From positions 13,093,501-13,157,500 of the forward strand of contig NC_135553.1 in the NCBI RefSeq assembly GCF_964340395.1: a stretch of 64,000 nt of DNA. The letters run 5' to 3'. Within the stretch, counting starts at the first letter, position 1, and each line of letters starts with the position of its first letter. A model generated the notes under the pieces. It did not search any database. It was not told the DNA's origin and saw nothing but the letters and a program-made list of their open reading frames with translations. Origin of the DNA: Glandiceps talaboti. Taxonomy: Eukaryota; Hemichordata; Enteropneusta; Spengelidae. Shown piece after piece: positions 14,606-25,057 of the stretch. Both the position numbers and the translations under genes were made by a program.

Positions 14606-16350
14606 TTTATGTAAAACATGCATTCGTGCGTGTGAACGCGTTATTACGGTTATATACATTGCCGTATGTGGTGTGCCCATAACATGGGTATAAAATACCT
14701 ACCCGAAAACTAAGATCCTGTCAACGTTGTTACCCGTTATAGGACTTTTGAAGACAACTGAAAAGTCTACAAATACGATCATCCAGTTGTCTAACGATGT
14801 CACAAAAGCATCAAACTCGAGCAAACTCTCTTGACAAAGTAGCTTCATATGTTTTGTGACAGCCATTGGTTAAATTTATTGTGATTATCAACAGGTAATT
14901 ATACGGTAATCACATAATGTCCAGACCTTCCGGAATCTAATTAGATAAAGTCATTACTGATGTGATGAGACGCCGATGATAATAAAGAATTGAAGTTGAT
15001 ACATTAAATATACTATAAGTTATACAGTAATGGTGATAGGTACATTAAATCGTTTGAAGACGGAGTTACCCTGTCAAAACAACTGAAGTCCGAATGTTTA
15101 TCGAGCTTTTAAGAGTTTGTTTACGTTCCCTTTTAACGCAACGTTCGGAAATGTTCAAAATTACTATCATTTCCAATGCACGTGTTCGAATTATATCTTC
15201 AGATGATCATCATCATATATTTGTCTCTTTAGGGTTTATACAAATTTTCCTATATTCCTTACGTCTCATTTTTACTTAATATTTTTAAAATATATCATTT
15301 TAGAATATTGGATAAATGTTAAGATGCAAAAAGTCATAATGTTAAAGCCGATTGACAATGCGCTTAATCTCGAAGCTCAGAAGGAAGGGGATAAATTTTA
15401 TTGTAAGATAAGGTGATTAGTGAATACACAGTCACAATACTTGGCAATCGGACAGTTTGAGGCTATTTCTTTTTAAAGAGATATGTCTTGAGAGAGTGAC
15501 GGAAGGATGTAATAGGTTACCAAAACGATCATGAAGAAATAGGGAAAATCGTAAATATCTGTATGGAAACTGCTAAAGGAAAACAGAATATTTAGCGAAT
15601 ATAAATGTAAACACACGTAATTGACGGCATGCCTGCTCTGGCAATGACGTATAAAGATTAGAGAATTCTTTAAAGCATTAACAGTCGCCCATGGAACAAA
15701 ATGGTCGACTTTAGTATCAGATTCCGTTTCCCTAGTGTTCAGTATATAACACCCACAACGCGAATAAAGTGCGATGCCATGGCAGTTTGAATTCCCTGCA
15801 TTACATTGATTATCCACATTGCTTCATAGTTACCCCTGCTGCATTTTTAAAAAAAATACACGAGGTACAATTTCACTCTTGTTGAAGAATCATTATTTTA
15901 TTTATTTTCATAAAAACATAAATTTCATTTCTATATGAAAAACAGCATACAAAATTACGTAATGAGCAGCCCTGTTTTGAAAAATGGCAAAATTGTGTGC
16001 TTCAATGAAAGATTATTTCATGGCATATAGTCTTACTAGTTAATGTATGTAAACATTAAAAATCCGCTTCTTGTTCTTTTTCTCCTGACAACATTCTTAA
16101 GATCAGATCTACAACATTGTGTTTTCCAGGATTCCTCCCTGTATCTATGTGTGAATGATGACTTATCGACAGTCAGGGAAACAACGGAAACTGTGCTATC
16201 GGGATATCATTGTCACCATATTGATAGTCAGATGTTTTACTATAAGCTTTTCTAAAGCAGCTAAAATCAAAACAGTTTGCAAGAAATCGAACAATATGTT
16301 TTGGAACAGTTGGAGCAAAGAAAATGCTGCCTTATTTCAAAGACAATTTC

Positions 16351-16488
16351 AGAAGAAGAAGAAGAAGAAGAAGAAGAAGAAGAAGAAGAAGAAGAAGAAG
16401 AAGAAGAAGAAGAAGAAGAAGAAGAAGAAGAAGAAGAAGAAGAAGAAGAAGAAGAAGAAGAAGAAGAAGAAGAAGAAGAAGAAGAAGA
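16351..16488. repeat. (GAA)46 trinucleotide tract
   Basis: 138 bp of uninterrupted GAA, a pure purine strand, ending in GACGACGAAG. Poly-Glu, poly-Lys, poly-Arg and poly-Leu frames here are artefacts. Confidence 0.98.
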
Positions 16489-18229
16489 CGACGAAGAAAG
16501 CTAATACAAATAGATACCTCTTTAAAACTTGGCTTTAACTTTATACTGTCTTGTATACTTTCCATTGGCACACATTCACATTAATCAGGTAATGGTAGTT
16601 GGAATAAGGGAGGATGGTTCAAAATCACATCATTGCCGACTGGATGGATAATGACTGCAACTATACGTTTGTGGGATTTGTAATCATATGATACTAGGTG
16701 AGTATAACATGTATGAAAACAAGAAAAAAAAGACCTAATATTTCATTGTTAAAAAAGTATGTCTTTTGAAAAAAACAACCCGGAATTCACTTTTGGTAAA
16801 ATGCTTTGTAGTTTTGTCGCAGAATCTTGTTCGTATATTTAAACATGTTATCGTGGTAGTCTCCACCAGAGGATACAATGACTGCTTTCAGTGCAAAATA
16901 AAGTGTATTCATAATGGCGCTGGATTGGATGAAGACGGAAGATTCAGCAGTTCAAAGATCGTTGACATATAAAACTAGTGTACAATTATGGTTTTTTTTT
17001 CTGTAACGGGTAAAAGGAAGCAGAAATAGTAGGTACTAATGATGACGTGAATGTCAGGGTATCATATTACATATGTCTGTTTTACGATTTCTTATGTAAG
17101 GTATCGGCAATACATCGATTTTGAAACATCCTTGTTATTATATTCCATGCTGGCTCATCACATGTGTCGACAAAATATCAACATGTCTCATGTTTCATCT
17201 ATAATATACGACTGCCATTACTTCCATGCCAAAAATGACAACGTCATATCGTCATATTGTTCCTGCACAAATTATCTGTAATTACGGATATGGAACTGAC
17301 TACGTTTTACTGTAAATCCCAATATAATGAGCATAGTGTACATAAATTCAATCATATAGCCATACATGGAGTGATAACCGTACTAAACCTAAAATAAGAT
17401 CATTGAAAAGGCAGAGTTTTTAAAGCGACATTTTATTGCTTGTTCCTCAGCATTGCATTAAATACTAAGAAACGCCTCTTACTTTCCATGTCTGTTCTTT
17501 AAGTATGTTATAAGGGAAGTTTGTATTAAATCTTGATAAATGCCAATATCGTATCTTATCGTATTTGTAAGTTACTTATATATCTTCAATACATAAACAT
17601 TGTTCTCAAAATACCGTTTTAATTGTTTTTTACACATTCACTATGGAAATAGTAACATTTCGATACTTCCGCACACGTGTCACATAATCTCCATGATTCC
17701 GTTCGTGACGTACTTGGTTTGTTAAATACTGTAAAACTTGGGTCACTCAGAAGTAATCCATCTCCAGCTAATTACTTATTGTATAGTTCAAACGCGGCTG
17801 TATCTTGAATTCAGTCATCAGTCCAATGAAAATAAATAAGAAAGAACAGCATATTGAATTTCAAATTTGAGGTATGTGGCATAACAAGTTCCAAGCTGAG
17901 GATAACTGTATATCAGATTCCGTTTGTTTAGATAGAACTGGCAATCGCTGTATTTGCTGTGCAATCTGTCTTAATCGTCTTCTTGTAGACCACGCCAGCA
18001 CCCCGACAATCGACCTTGACGAGAGAGATAGTCTTTTTGTTTTGCCTGCTATGAATGAAAAGAAAACTCAAAGATTTGATGGAGCTTTGTTTTCCAGAAG
18101 TAACATACTTCAAACACGTGGCTGGAATCTTCTCTGTGTTTGTGCTGTCTCCTTTCAATATGGTAGAAGAATGCTGGAGGTTCATGGTTCTAGAAACGTC
18201 ATAGTCATCGTCACTTCCGGTTCTACTGT

Positions 18230-18436
18230 TTACGCTAGTGACATGCGCACATGAGCAATAGCAGCCATCATGAATTGATTGCGCTCCTCTAGCACATCGT
18301 CGACATTTGTACTATATCTGCCATCAAATTGAGGAGGAGTTACAACTGTACATAACAAATCGAAGGAACTAGTTGATGCGAAAAACAAAACAGCATTAGC
18401 AGCACAACAGAATATAGTCAACACAAGCGTATGCAT
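18230..18436 (-). CDS. Doubtful ORF with signal-peptide-like start, downstream of the receptor gene
   Basis: A 68-codon frame starting MHTLVLTIFCCAANAVLFF, an apparent secretory signal peptide, with an A at -3 of the ATG (favourable context). It lies 317 bp past the receptor stop on the same strand. Its end could be a splice donor (ACTAGC|GTAAAC) rather than the TAA. A second minus-strand frame, shifted by one base, overlaps its 3' part and stays open to 17928; an opposing plus-strand frame is also open at 17874-18254. So coding is not proven. No known family is recognised. It could be the first exon of a neighbouring secreted or membrane protein gene, or chance. Confidence 0.25.
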   Translation of the reverse strand: MHTLVLTIFCCAANAVLFFASTSSFDLLCTVVTPPQFDGRYSTNVDDVLEERNQFMMAAIAHVRMSLA

Positions 18437-18731
18437 TGTTTCAATGTCGTTTGCGGCGGTTACAAAACTTACGAGCTAAGCTACATTCTTCACCTTAGCG
18501 TTTGATTTCAAAATAGGTACAAAATCTGAAAATTATTAATAGATTTGAAGAAAAATGATAAATAACACGTGGAAATAGAATCAATTGAGGAAAAGAAACT
18601 TGAATCCCCTTATATTTGCATATGTTTTCTAGAAACCCAAATAAATTGCTAATGCATCGCAAATTTTTGTTTTGAGTTTTTTCTAAAAATCAACATTGTC
18701 TTATAGTTTGTATTTGTAAGGGAAGACCAAT

Positions 18732-18737
18732 TTTATT
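18732..18737 (-). terminator. Possible polyadenylation signal AATAAA
   Basis: The complement reads AATAAA, about 16 bp beyond the stop codon of the receptor gene. That would give a very short 3' UTR, so the true poly(A) site may lie further downstream; I saw no other perfect AATAAA close by. Confidence 0.25.
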
Positions 18738-18752
18738 GCGATAACATCTTCA

Positions 18753-18942
18753 TCAGACTGTCGTTTCTCGGTCAACAACCTCCTCACTCTCCTCATCACT
18801 GTCACTAAAGTTTGCAATGTTCACACTGTTCCTCGCGTGGTTTTGTCTAAATGAATTAATGTTCCTACTGATGTCTTCAAGACTATATATACTGCCTCTT
18901 GTGGTACGTTCCAGCTCTGACGAAGGCATGGGACCGTTCCTA
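18753..18942 (-). CDS. GRIN2-like: NMDA receptor subunit last coding exon: tail ending in ETTV
   Basis: 190 bp including the TGA stop at 18753-18755; residues 774-835, with a Ser codon split across the junction. The acceptor is CAATCTTTCTTCAG. The encoded tail is Ser/Asn/Arg rich, then acidic (SDSDEESEE, a casein-kinase-2-like site), and ends RETTV. The last four residues fit the class I PDZ ligand pattern (S/T-x-hydrophobic C-terminus). Vertebrate GluN2 tails end ESDV and bind PSD-95, so a comparable scaffold interaction is inferred. Counting from M4, the whole tail is about 130 residues against more than 400 in vertebrate GluN2. Confidence 0.88.
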
Positions 18943-19074
18943 CTGAAGAAAGATTGGAGGAAAAGGACAGAACAAAAGAGAAGACATTGGTTATTATTGT
19001 GTTTTGTTACCTGCAATGTATAAAATGGCCCATTGAAAGTACTTTTGTTAACCCATGAACTTTACATGTCAGGA

Positions 19075-19088
19075 CCCCCCCCCCCCCC
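19075..19088. repeat. C homopolymer
   Basis: About 14 consecutive C within the last receptor intron. Confidence 0.9.
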
Positions 19089-19389
19089 GACATGAAAGAC
19101 TTCCAGTGTACGTCGACGAATCAATGTACCAAAATTACGAAAATATCGACAGCATCGAATACAATGAAAACTTGATTAGTAGAAAGAAAGTGCAGACTGG
19201 TTTACCAGAGATTATTTTACAGCGGAAATTATAATCGCGTTAAGTTTTATTGATCACACTTGTCTGAGAAGAGTCACCTTCAACCAAGGGTAACGGAGAC
19301 AAGCAGCATCTGTACAACTAGTATCATCAGCCAAAATTGTTTGTTCTTTCCAACTGAACGTGGTACTAATTTTATAAATATCTTATTTA

Positions 19390-20120
19390 CACTGATTCTT
19401 TTAATTGTCTGGCATTGACAAATTGCTACATTTTCTTCGAGTTTGAGCTATGTACAGTTATTTTATACTAGTAAGATCATCACCATTTGTATACACTGTA
19501 ACAATATATACTTTTTCATGCAGGTCAACGATTCAAACGTAACAAAATCTACTTCATATTGTTTTGTCCAGCTAGGCAATAATATTGAGCAATATTAAAT
19601 GTTTGCACGATATTTGGCATGATGCCAGGCAATGCAATTGTAACAATGTTTATAGTAAGAATGTTGTCGAGTCAGGCAGATTTCCATATTCATATACCAA
19701 GAATGATATGATGCCCAACTAAATGGTATTGAAGTATCATAATGTTTCTGTTGATTTATAATGGTCTAACTTAGATACGACTATAACGATAAACATGAAT
19801 CAAATCTGAAACAAAACGTTGGCTGGCTAGAGAAACTCATTATCTGTCGTAACAAATATCATACCAATATTGCTTCTTTAATCGTCTGGCGTCTCCATGC
19901 TGACATTTTTAATTTGAGATAGTCAATTGTGGTTACAAAGGTTACGATTGTACTTCAATCATTGTCATGCCGGAAAAAAATTGTAGACATGTCAATTAGC
20001 TATTTGTCAAGTTAGACGATAAGATTTAGCAATGTCGCTGGCACATTTGTCTGATTCAGACGATAAAATGTAGCAATGTGGTAATATTTTTGTCGCTCCG
20101 GAAGACGACGTTTTTATTCC
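19390..20120. repeat. Degenerate repeats carrying AGACGATAARATKTAGCAATGT
   Basis: Clear copies are at 20014-20035 and 20058-20079; weaker relatives (GTCTGGCATTGACAAATTGC, GCCAGGCAATGCAATTGTAA) lie upstream. All fall in the last receptor intron. A further close copy is at 41156-41180. Confidence 0.55.
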
Positions 20121-20230
20121 AAGTTTCGCGATTTCCGTTGTAACATTATTAAAGGTCACGATGTTTCTTAAACATACTTCTACATTATATCATTCTCGAG
20201 AGCCAAACCATACCCCCCCGCCCGCTTGCG

Positions 20231-20270
20231 GATGGTGCCGTAAAGGGGCATGTGATTTTACGACGATGCA
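20231..20270. repeat. Fragment of a dispersed repeat (GGTGCCGTAAA...ACGATGCA)
   Basis: GGTGCCGTAAA, a 15-20 bp variable part, then ACGACGATGCA; related copies at 25058-25098 and, more diverged, 29311-29350. Confidence 0.5.
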
Positions 20271-20825
20271 TTCACGTATACACTGTGAATTGATTGTTGT
20301 GTATTTCAAGACTGAAAGTTATGGATGTACAACATATTAACAATATGAGAGAGTACTTTGATCCTTCGATATGGTCCTTGTGATATACGATCTCAGATTT
20401 ATCTTATTAGGCGGTTGATTTACAGACGTGGAGACAGAGGAGTGGAATCAAGATATTGTGATAACAGACAACAGAAAACTCATTACTCTGTAGACAAGCA
20501 ATTTACGAGTCTGTGTTCTGTTCTTGCTGGATTGTACATACAAATTGAAGAGATGTATATGACCTCCGTGTTTTGAAAGGATGTTCGACTGAAAGCACTT
20601 TAGTATGAATTAATTAATTTCGTTTTTCCCAATATATCCATTACACAACTTATACAGAATGTCTAGACATAGTCTTACTATGACGTAATTTTCGTGGATA
20701 GGTCTGTACTGTGATGATTATTTCAAAGTTATGTTAGGTATATAATTAAATATTCTTGAATGTCTAAGTGTTTATGAATACGACCACGTGACATTTACAG
20801 TCAACTTCACCAAACATGCCGAAAC

Positions 20826-20862
<37 letters not shown>

Positions 20863-20863
20863 G

Positions 20864-20940
<77 letters not shown>

Positions 20941-20954
20941 TTGTGTTTGTGTGT
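20826..20954. repeat. (GA)n-(GT)n compound microsatellite
   Basis: GA run with one GC interruption, then GT with TATG interruptions. It lies in the last receptor intron. Confidence 0.97.
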
Positions 20955-21872
20955 CACAAATGTATTTGTGTCAAGTTCCATACAATATTCAATTTGGTAG
21001 TTAGGGATAACACCCCAGGCACTCCAACTCAGGACAAATGAAAACAAATGGACTTAATTAACTGTAATACAATGTTACCACTAAAAGTATTTGAAGTATG
21101 ACTGCAGTGACAACAAAGTAAGTTGGTCTGTCTGAGGTGATGTCTTTAAATCTACCAATATTGTATGAACCATGACAAAAGCGTGTGACACGGAATGCTT
21201 CGGCGAGGTTGGGTGAAATTGACTGTGCAATACCTGCATGCTGTGTTCACAGTTCGTCGAACTTAAATATATTTGGAGGTTTTTAGTTTTGATACTATAA
21301 TTTTCACTGTAGTCTCATCGCTACATGTTAAAATATTGAGTTCGGTCTATCTATCTGTCGATTTAATACAAGAACCGCGGTTCTTTGGACCTTCAAAATG
21401 TCAGTCAATATAAATCCAGACGACTACGACGACGATGAACCACGATGATGAATTCGAATTTCAAGGCTAAACGATAATTTTCGCCCAGATACGCTTGAGG
21501 TGTTGTCATTTTACCCCAGTAACATTGCAAAAGTTTTCTGCTAGTATTGATGAGCACACCTTTTCAGACGTTTAAGTACCAGCATTGTTACCTTGAAAAA
21601 ATGCATGACCATGAGTAAAAATAGTAACTCTGTAATGAATCGTCATCGTTGCAAATAGAAAGACGACGCATAGAGCTACATACGACCTATGATTAGGAGG
21701 TCGTTCGCTCTTCCTAGAGCGAGTGATGACCTCGCTGCCCTCAGCACACATATTCATGTAGCGACACATATGTCAAACACGTACGTAACTTAAATGGTAC
21801 AATCCTGAACACACTCGCCTCGCGGCGGGCTATCGAAGCCAGGGGAATATTTGACTGCGTACAACTACTTAC

Positions 21873-22009
21873 GAATGCCAGTTAAGTAGATCTTCTAACT
21901 GATGTACTCTGTTTAAAGCTTCTTCTAACTCGTCATGCAGCCTTCTGCAATTTCTATTACCACAGGTCGAATGGAGACTATGGTGCCTATACATTCTGTC
22001 TGCCATTGC
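21873..22009 (-). CDS. GRIN2-like: NMDA receptor subunit exon: cytoplasmic tail, predicted coiled coil
   Basis: 137 bp, enters in phase 0 and exits in phase 2; residues 728-772. It starts AMADRMYRHHSLHS. Three Cys/Arg-rich residue groups (TCGNRNCRR) precede a heptad-like helix LHDELEEALNRVHQLEDLL with Leu, Ala and Val at spacings typical of a coiled coil. Vertebrate GluN3A also ends in a coiled-coil-like helix, but the tails are not obviously homologous. The acceptor is TTTTTTGTCAG and the donor CATTC|GTAAGT. Without splicing the frame would end at the donor's TAA, which could give an alternative truncated tail. It is supported by phase agreement and the clean acceptor rather than sequence identity. 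Confidence 0.85.
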
Positions 22010-22041
22010 CTGACAAAAAAGGAAAACGATATATATAAAAT

Positions 22042-22113
22042 AAAGAGAGAGAGAGACAGACAGAGAGAGACAGAGAGAGAGAGAGAGAGACAGAGACACA
22101 CAAACAGACAGAG
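22042..22113. repeat. (GA)n / GACA microsatellite
   Basis: GA units interspersed with GACA, only about 30 bp upstream of the acceptor of the coiled-coil exon; on the transcribed strand it lengthens the pyrimidine tract (CTCTCT). Confidence 0.95.
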
Positions 22114-22555
22114 AGACTTTATAAAGAACGATCTGGAGCTACCAGCGTGTTAACCATAATTTTCAACTATCAAGTTAACGTCAGCTTTCAAATTGTTAGT
22201 GTTGAAAGATGTCGTCAAACACACGTTTGTATTTTTTTTTAAAAATTTGAGGGCGGGGGGACGACATAAAACTGGTACATACGTAGGTCAACGGAAACGT
22301 GTGACGTTCCATACAATTGTTGCTGGCATGCCACATATACAATTTGTCTGTTTGCAAACTAGAGAAACAAAATGAGAAGAATTATCTAGATCTGTTTTTA
22401 CAGAGCTAGTCTAATCTAAGCATTAGGAGAGATGGTGCAAGGACTATAATATTGTTCAGCATTTACCCTAGGCCTGTCATATCGACAAGTCCCCTTAATA
22501 ATTTAGGAAAAGACGATATCACCGAATTAAAAGTACAATTTTTATGTTCACATAC

Positions 22556-22788
22556 CTGTGCAACCAAAGAGACCAGCTCTTTCTTTTTCACCCTCTTCTT
22601 AAACCTTTCCCTGAGGCGTTTGTAGAAAAAATGTTCCACAAAGAATACAACAACGCTAACCATGCAACCCCCAAGAAGCAAAAGGAAGACACCTGACGAG
22701 TGTTCAAGCCCTAGAGGTTGCCGTTTGTTTTCCCGTTTGTCGTCACATACATTAGTCATCCATTTGTCCGCAACGCTTTGAAGATACC
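22556..22788 (-). CDS. GRIN2-like: NMDA receptor subunit exon: end of S2, M4 helix, proximal tail
   Basis: 233 bp, enters in phase 1 and exits in phase 0; residues 651-727. It begins YLQSVADKWMTNVC, equivalent to the GluN2 MEELExLWLTGIC that closes the S2 lobe. HSSGVFLLLLGG then opens the M4 helix (about residues 682-704), ending VEHFFYKRLR as in the family EHLFYWxLR. A strongly basic juxtamembrane stretch follows (KKRVKKKE). The acceptor is CACTTCGCAG and the donor GCACAG|GTATGT. Confidence 0.95.
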
Positions 22789-23039
22789 CTGCGAAGTGTT
22801 ATCACAAACGTTAGAAACATTGCAATTTGCATGGCAGAGTATTTTGAACTGTGGTTAAGAAGTAGTGTATTTATTTATTTATCGACATATGTAAAGAATG
22901 ATCATGATTGTTATTTGTGTTGCTACTATTCATGTTTTCATAGTGCTTTTATTTATGGCGATATGTTGTTCTGTGTCATATGTTCTATTATGCTACGCTG
23001 TAAGTTATTGTATATGTTGTTATGTGGTGTAGTGTCGTT

Positions 23040-23300
23040 TGTCGCGCTGTGTCATGTCATATCATGTGTCCTGTCGAGTCGTTTCGTATCATACTATGCC
23101 GTGTCATACCATGCCGTGTCGTGCCGCGCCTTGTCGTGATGTGATGTGATGTGATGTGATGTGATATGACGTAACGTAACGTGACGTATCGTGTCGTGAT
23201 GTGATGTGATGTGATGTGATGTGACGTGTCGTGATGTGACGTGTCGTGTCGTGTCGTCACGTGTCGTGTTGTGTTATGTTGTGTTGAGTGATGCCGTGTA
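23040..23300. repeat. Degenerate pentanucleotide satellite (GTGAT/GTGTC family)
   Basis: 5-bp periodicity with variants GTGAT, GTGTC, GTGCC, ATGTC and ACGTA throughout; it includes runs such as GTGATGTGATGTGATGTGAT. It sits in the intron between the last S2 exon and the M4 exon. Confidence 0.85.
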
Positions 23301-23921
23301 GTAATGTTCTTTGTGATATAGCATTTGTAAGCATGTTGTTCCATCAGCGACGTGATGTTGCCCAAATAATGTCATTATACTAGTACTGCCATGACAGAAC
23401 AGTGTCTACGCCATGTGATACGCTCAGTGAAATGGTGGCGTATTAGAATGTAGAAATAGGTCAAGTGTTTTATCTAAATACTGACTTTTTCCACAACATG
23501 GTTATTAAAGGTGATCTGAGAACATTGATGTATATGAAATGTGGAACTATCGAAATTTAATTTGCATATGAATGGGTTACATCCATAATTGCCTGACTAC
23601 AAAAAAAACACGTCATCTTGAGATAACGATCAAAAACGTTTTTTCGGCAGACCCTAAGTCACATATTTTTTCCACATTATATGTCTTCATTCATAACAAT
23701 TTTGGATGAGATCAGCAAAGAAACAACAAAACATTTGGAAATGTCAGCAGGGCGTTTGAGGAATATCTCATTTTCAAAAAATAAATGTTTTCACTTGGCC
23801 CTTCAGATCTGAGTCTGAGCCAACTTTAATTCATGTTTTTACCACGTTATTGTTCAGAGTAAATTTTGACCTTTTGTGAGGTCATCAGAAATCACACATG
23901 AACAAAATTAAAATTATTTTT

Positions 23922-23963
23922 TAAAAAGTGAAAAAGTGAAAAAGTGAAGTGAAAAAGTGAAAA
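23922..23963. repeat. (AAAAAGTG)n short tandem repeat
   Basis: Five units of GTGAAAAA with one GTGAA deletion, in the intron before the M4 exon. Confidence 0.9.
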
Positions 23964-24070
23964 ACCAACACAGTTGGAGTTAGGCCCTTTCAACACCCAC
24001 ATCCTCACATCTTCATATTCAACAGATGTTGTAATATATGTACGTGACGTTTCGCTCAAACTTTGCTGAG

Positions 24071-24111
24071 CTGCCTCAGTAGGCATATTCCTATTGGGCC
24101 TACTGAGGCAA
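24071..24111. repeat. Short inverted repeat, 13-bp perfect stem
   Basis: TGCCTCAGTAGGC at 24071-24083 pairs with GCCTACTGAGGCA at 24099-24111 across a 15-nt loop. It begins 36 bp past the donor site of the S2 exon. Confidence 0.85.
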
Positions 24112-24146
24112 CTCTGGACAGCTTGGTTGATACTAAAGCAACTTAC

Positions 24147-24328
24147 CGGTATCAATATATTTCAATATTTGTTGGTTTATTGGTTCTCTCCAATGTGAAC
24201 CCTTTGTCAATGCCATGACATACCCAGAGTGCGCTACCGTCTCGCCAACAACTCGTAGATCACAATCTTTATCCTTTGCCGCTTGGTGGCGCAACATAGC
24301 CGCTCCATAGATGAAGGCGTCTATTTCA
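24147..24328 (-). CDS. GRIN2-like: NMDA receptor subunit exon: S2 lobe with altered acidic ligand contact
   Basis: 182 bp, enters in phase 2 and exits in phase 1; residues 590-649. EIDAFIYGAAML corresponds to the GluN2 LDAFIYDAAVL. The Tyr is kept, but the Asp that binds the agonist amino group is Gly597 (codon GGA at 24304-24306). DCDLRVVGE and SGYVMALTKGSHW match the conserved C-L-xx-G and GYGIALQKGSPW blocks. The acceptor is TTGCTTTCAG and the donor ACCG|GTAAGT. The exon has no long ATG-initiated frame of its own; it was identified by complement translation and by phase agreement with both neighbours. Confidence 0.95.
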
Positions 24329-25057
24329 CTGAAAGCAATAAATGGAAACTTAAGTCAGGTTTATGAAAATAAAGATGACCTTAACTTTGATGGGTGTTAA
24401 AAAATTATGCGCATAAACTATTTTCGGTAATTATTGCCTGCTTGATAGTTGTAATTTACTGTAACAATACATGCTATTTTTCTCGAATGAATAAAGCATT
24501 AATGCTAGTAATTCAAGACATACGATATCTCATCATCTCTGTATGTTGAGGGCGTGCTATCACGTACATTTCGTGCGTTTCAACTGTTTAACTATTTCAC
24601 TATGGTTCTGCACGTAGCTGTTGAAGTGATCTTAAGGTAGAAGCTGGTGTGGGGGTCAATTTTCCCTCTCCACACTTTACTTCGCCTCACGCCCGGAAAG
24701 CGTAGCCCTGCTGTATTTGAACAGATAAGAAAACTGGGGCTTCAACTTCTAGTTTTCACCGAAATTGACAATAATTTTAATATTCCCATATAATAGAATG
24801 AACTCGGCACATTTGGCAGCCATATATTGGACTGTAATTTAAAACGAATTATAATCTTCATTTTAAAAAAAATGTCCAATGACCCCTTCATTTTAATTGA
24901 GAGCGAGTTTGAGTTTTGTTGACCAAAGTATCAGTTTCATTTATAAGGTACATCAGATGTTTATAACCGGGCAACAGGTCGGCTACAACTTAATACTACA
25001 TTCTCGCATACCGGAGTTGTTATTTCATCCGTGACAATGCGAAAGAAGGCGCATTTT

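Larger units (their letters stand above)
1..18229. other. Intergenic region, no supported gene
   Basis: AT-rich DNA 3' of the receptor gene. Open frames are short, mutually overlapping and without recognisable domains; the longest are translations of microsatellites. Apart from the listed repeats I see nothing in 143-5060, 5251-6980, 7300-9580, 9931-11000, 11320-12040, 12093-13445, 13699-14430, 14605-16350 and 16489-17870. A distant 3' UTR cannot be excluded. Confidence 0.6.

Noticed and set aside
15473-15817. 114-codon minus-strand ORF
   Set aside because: No family resemblance, no signal or domain, and isolated; likely chance.
16155-16584. Poly-Glu, poly-Lys, poly-Arg and poly-Leu ORFs
   Set aside because: All are translations of the same (GAA)46 tract; no coding context around it.
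24040-24140. Possible hammerhead ribozyme, because a hairpin precedes GCGAAACGTC on the minus strand
   Set aside because: The required CTGANGA core was not found at a compatible position.
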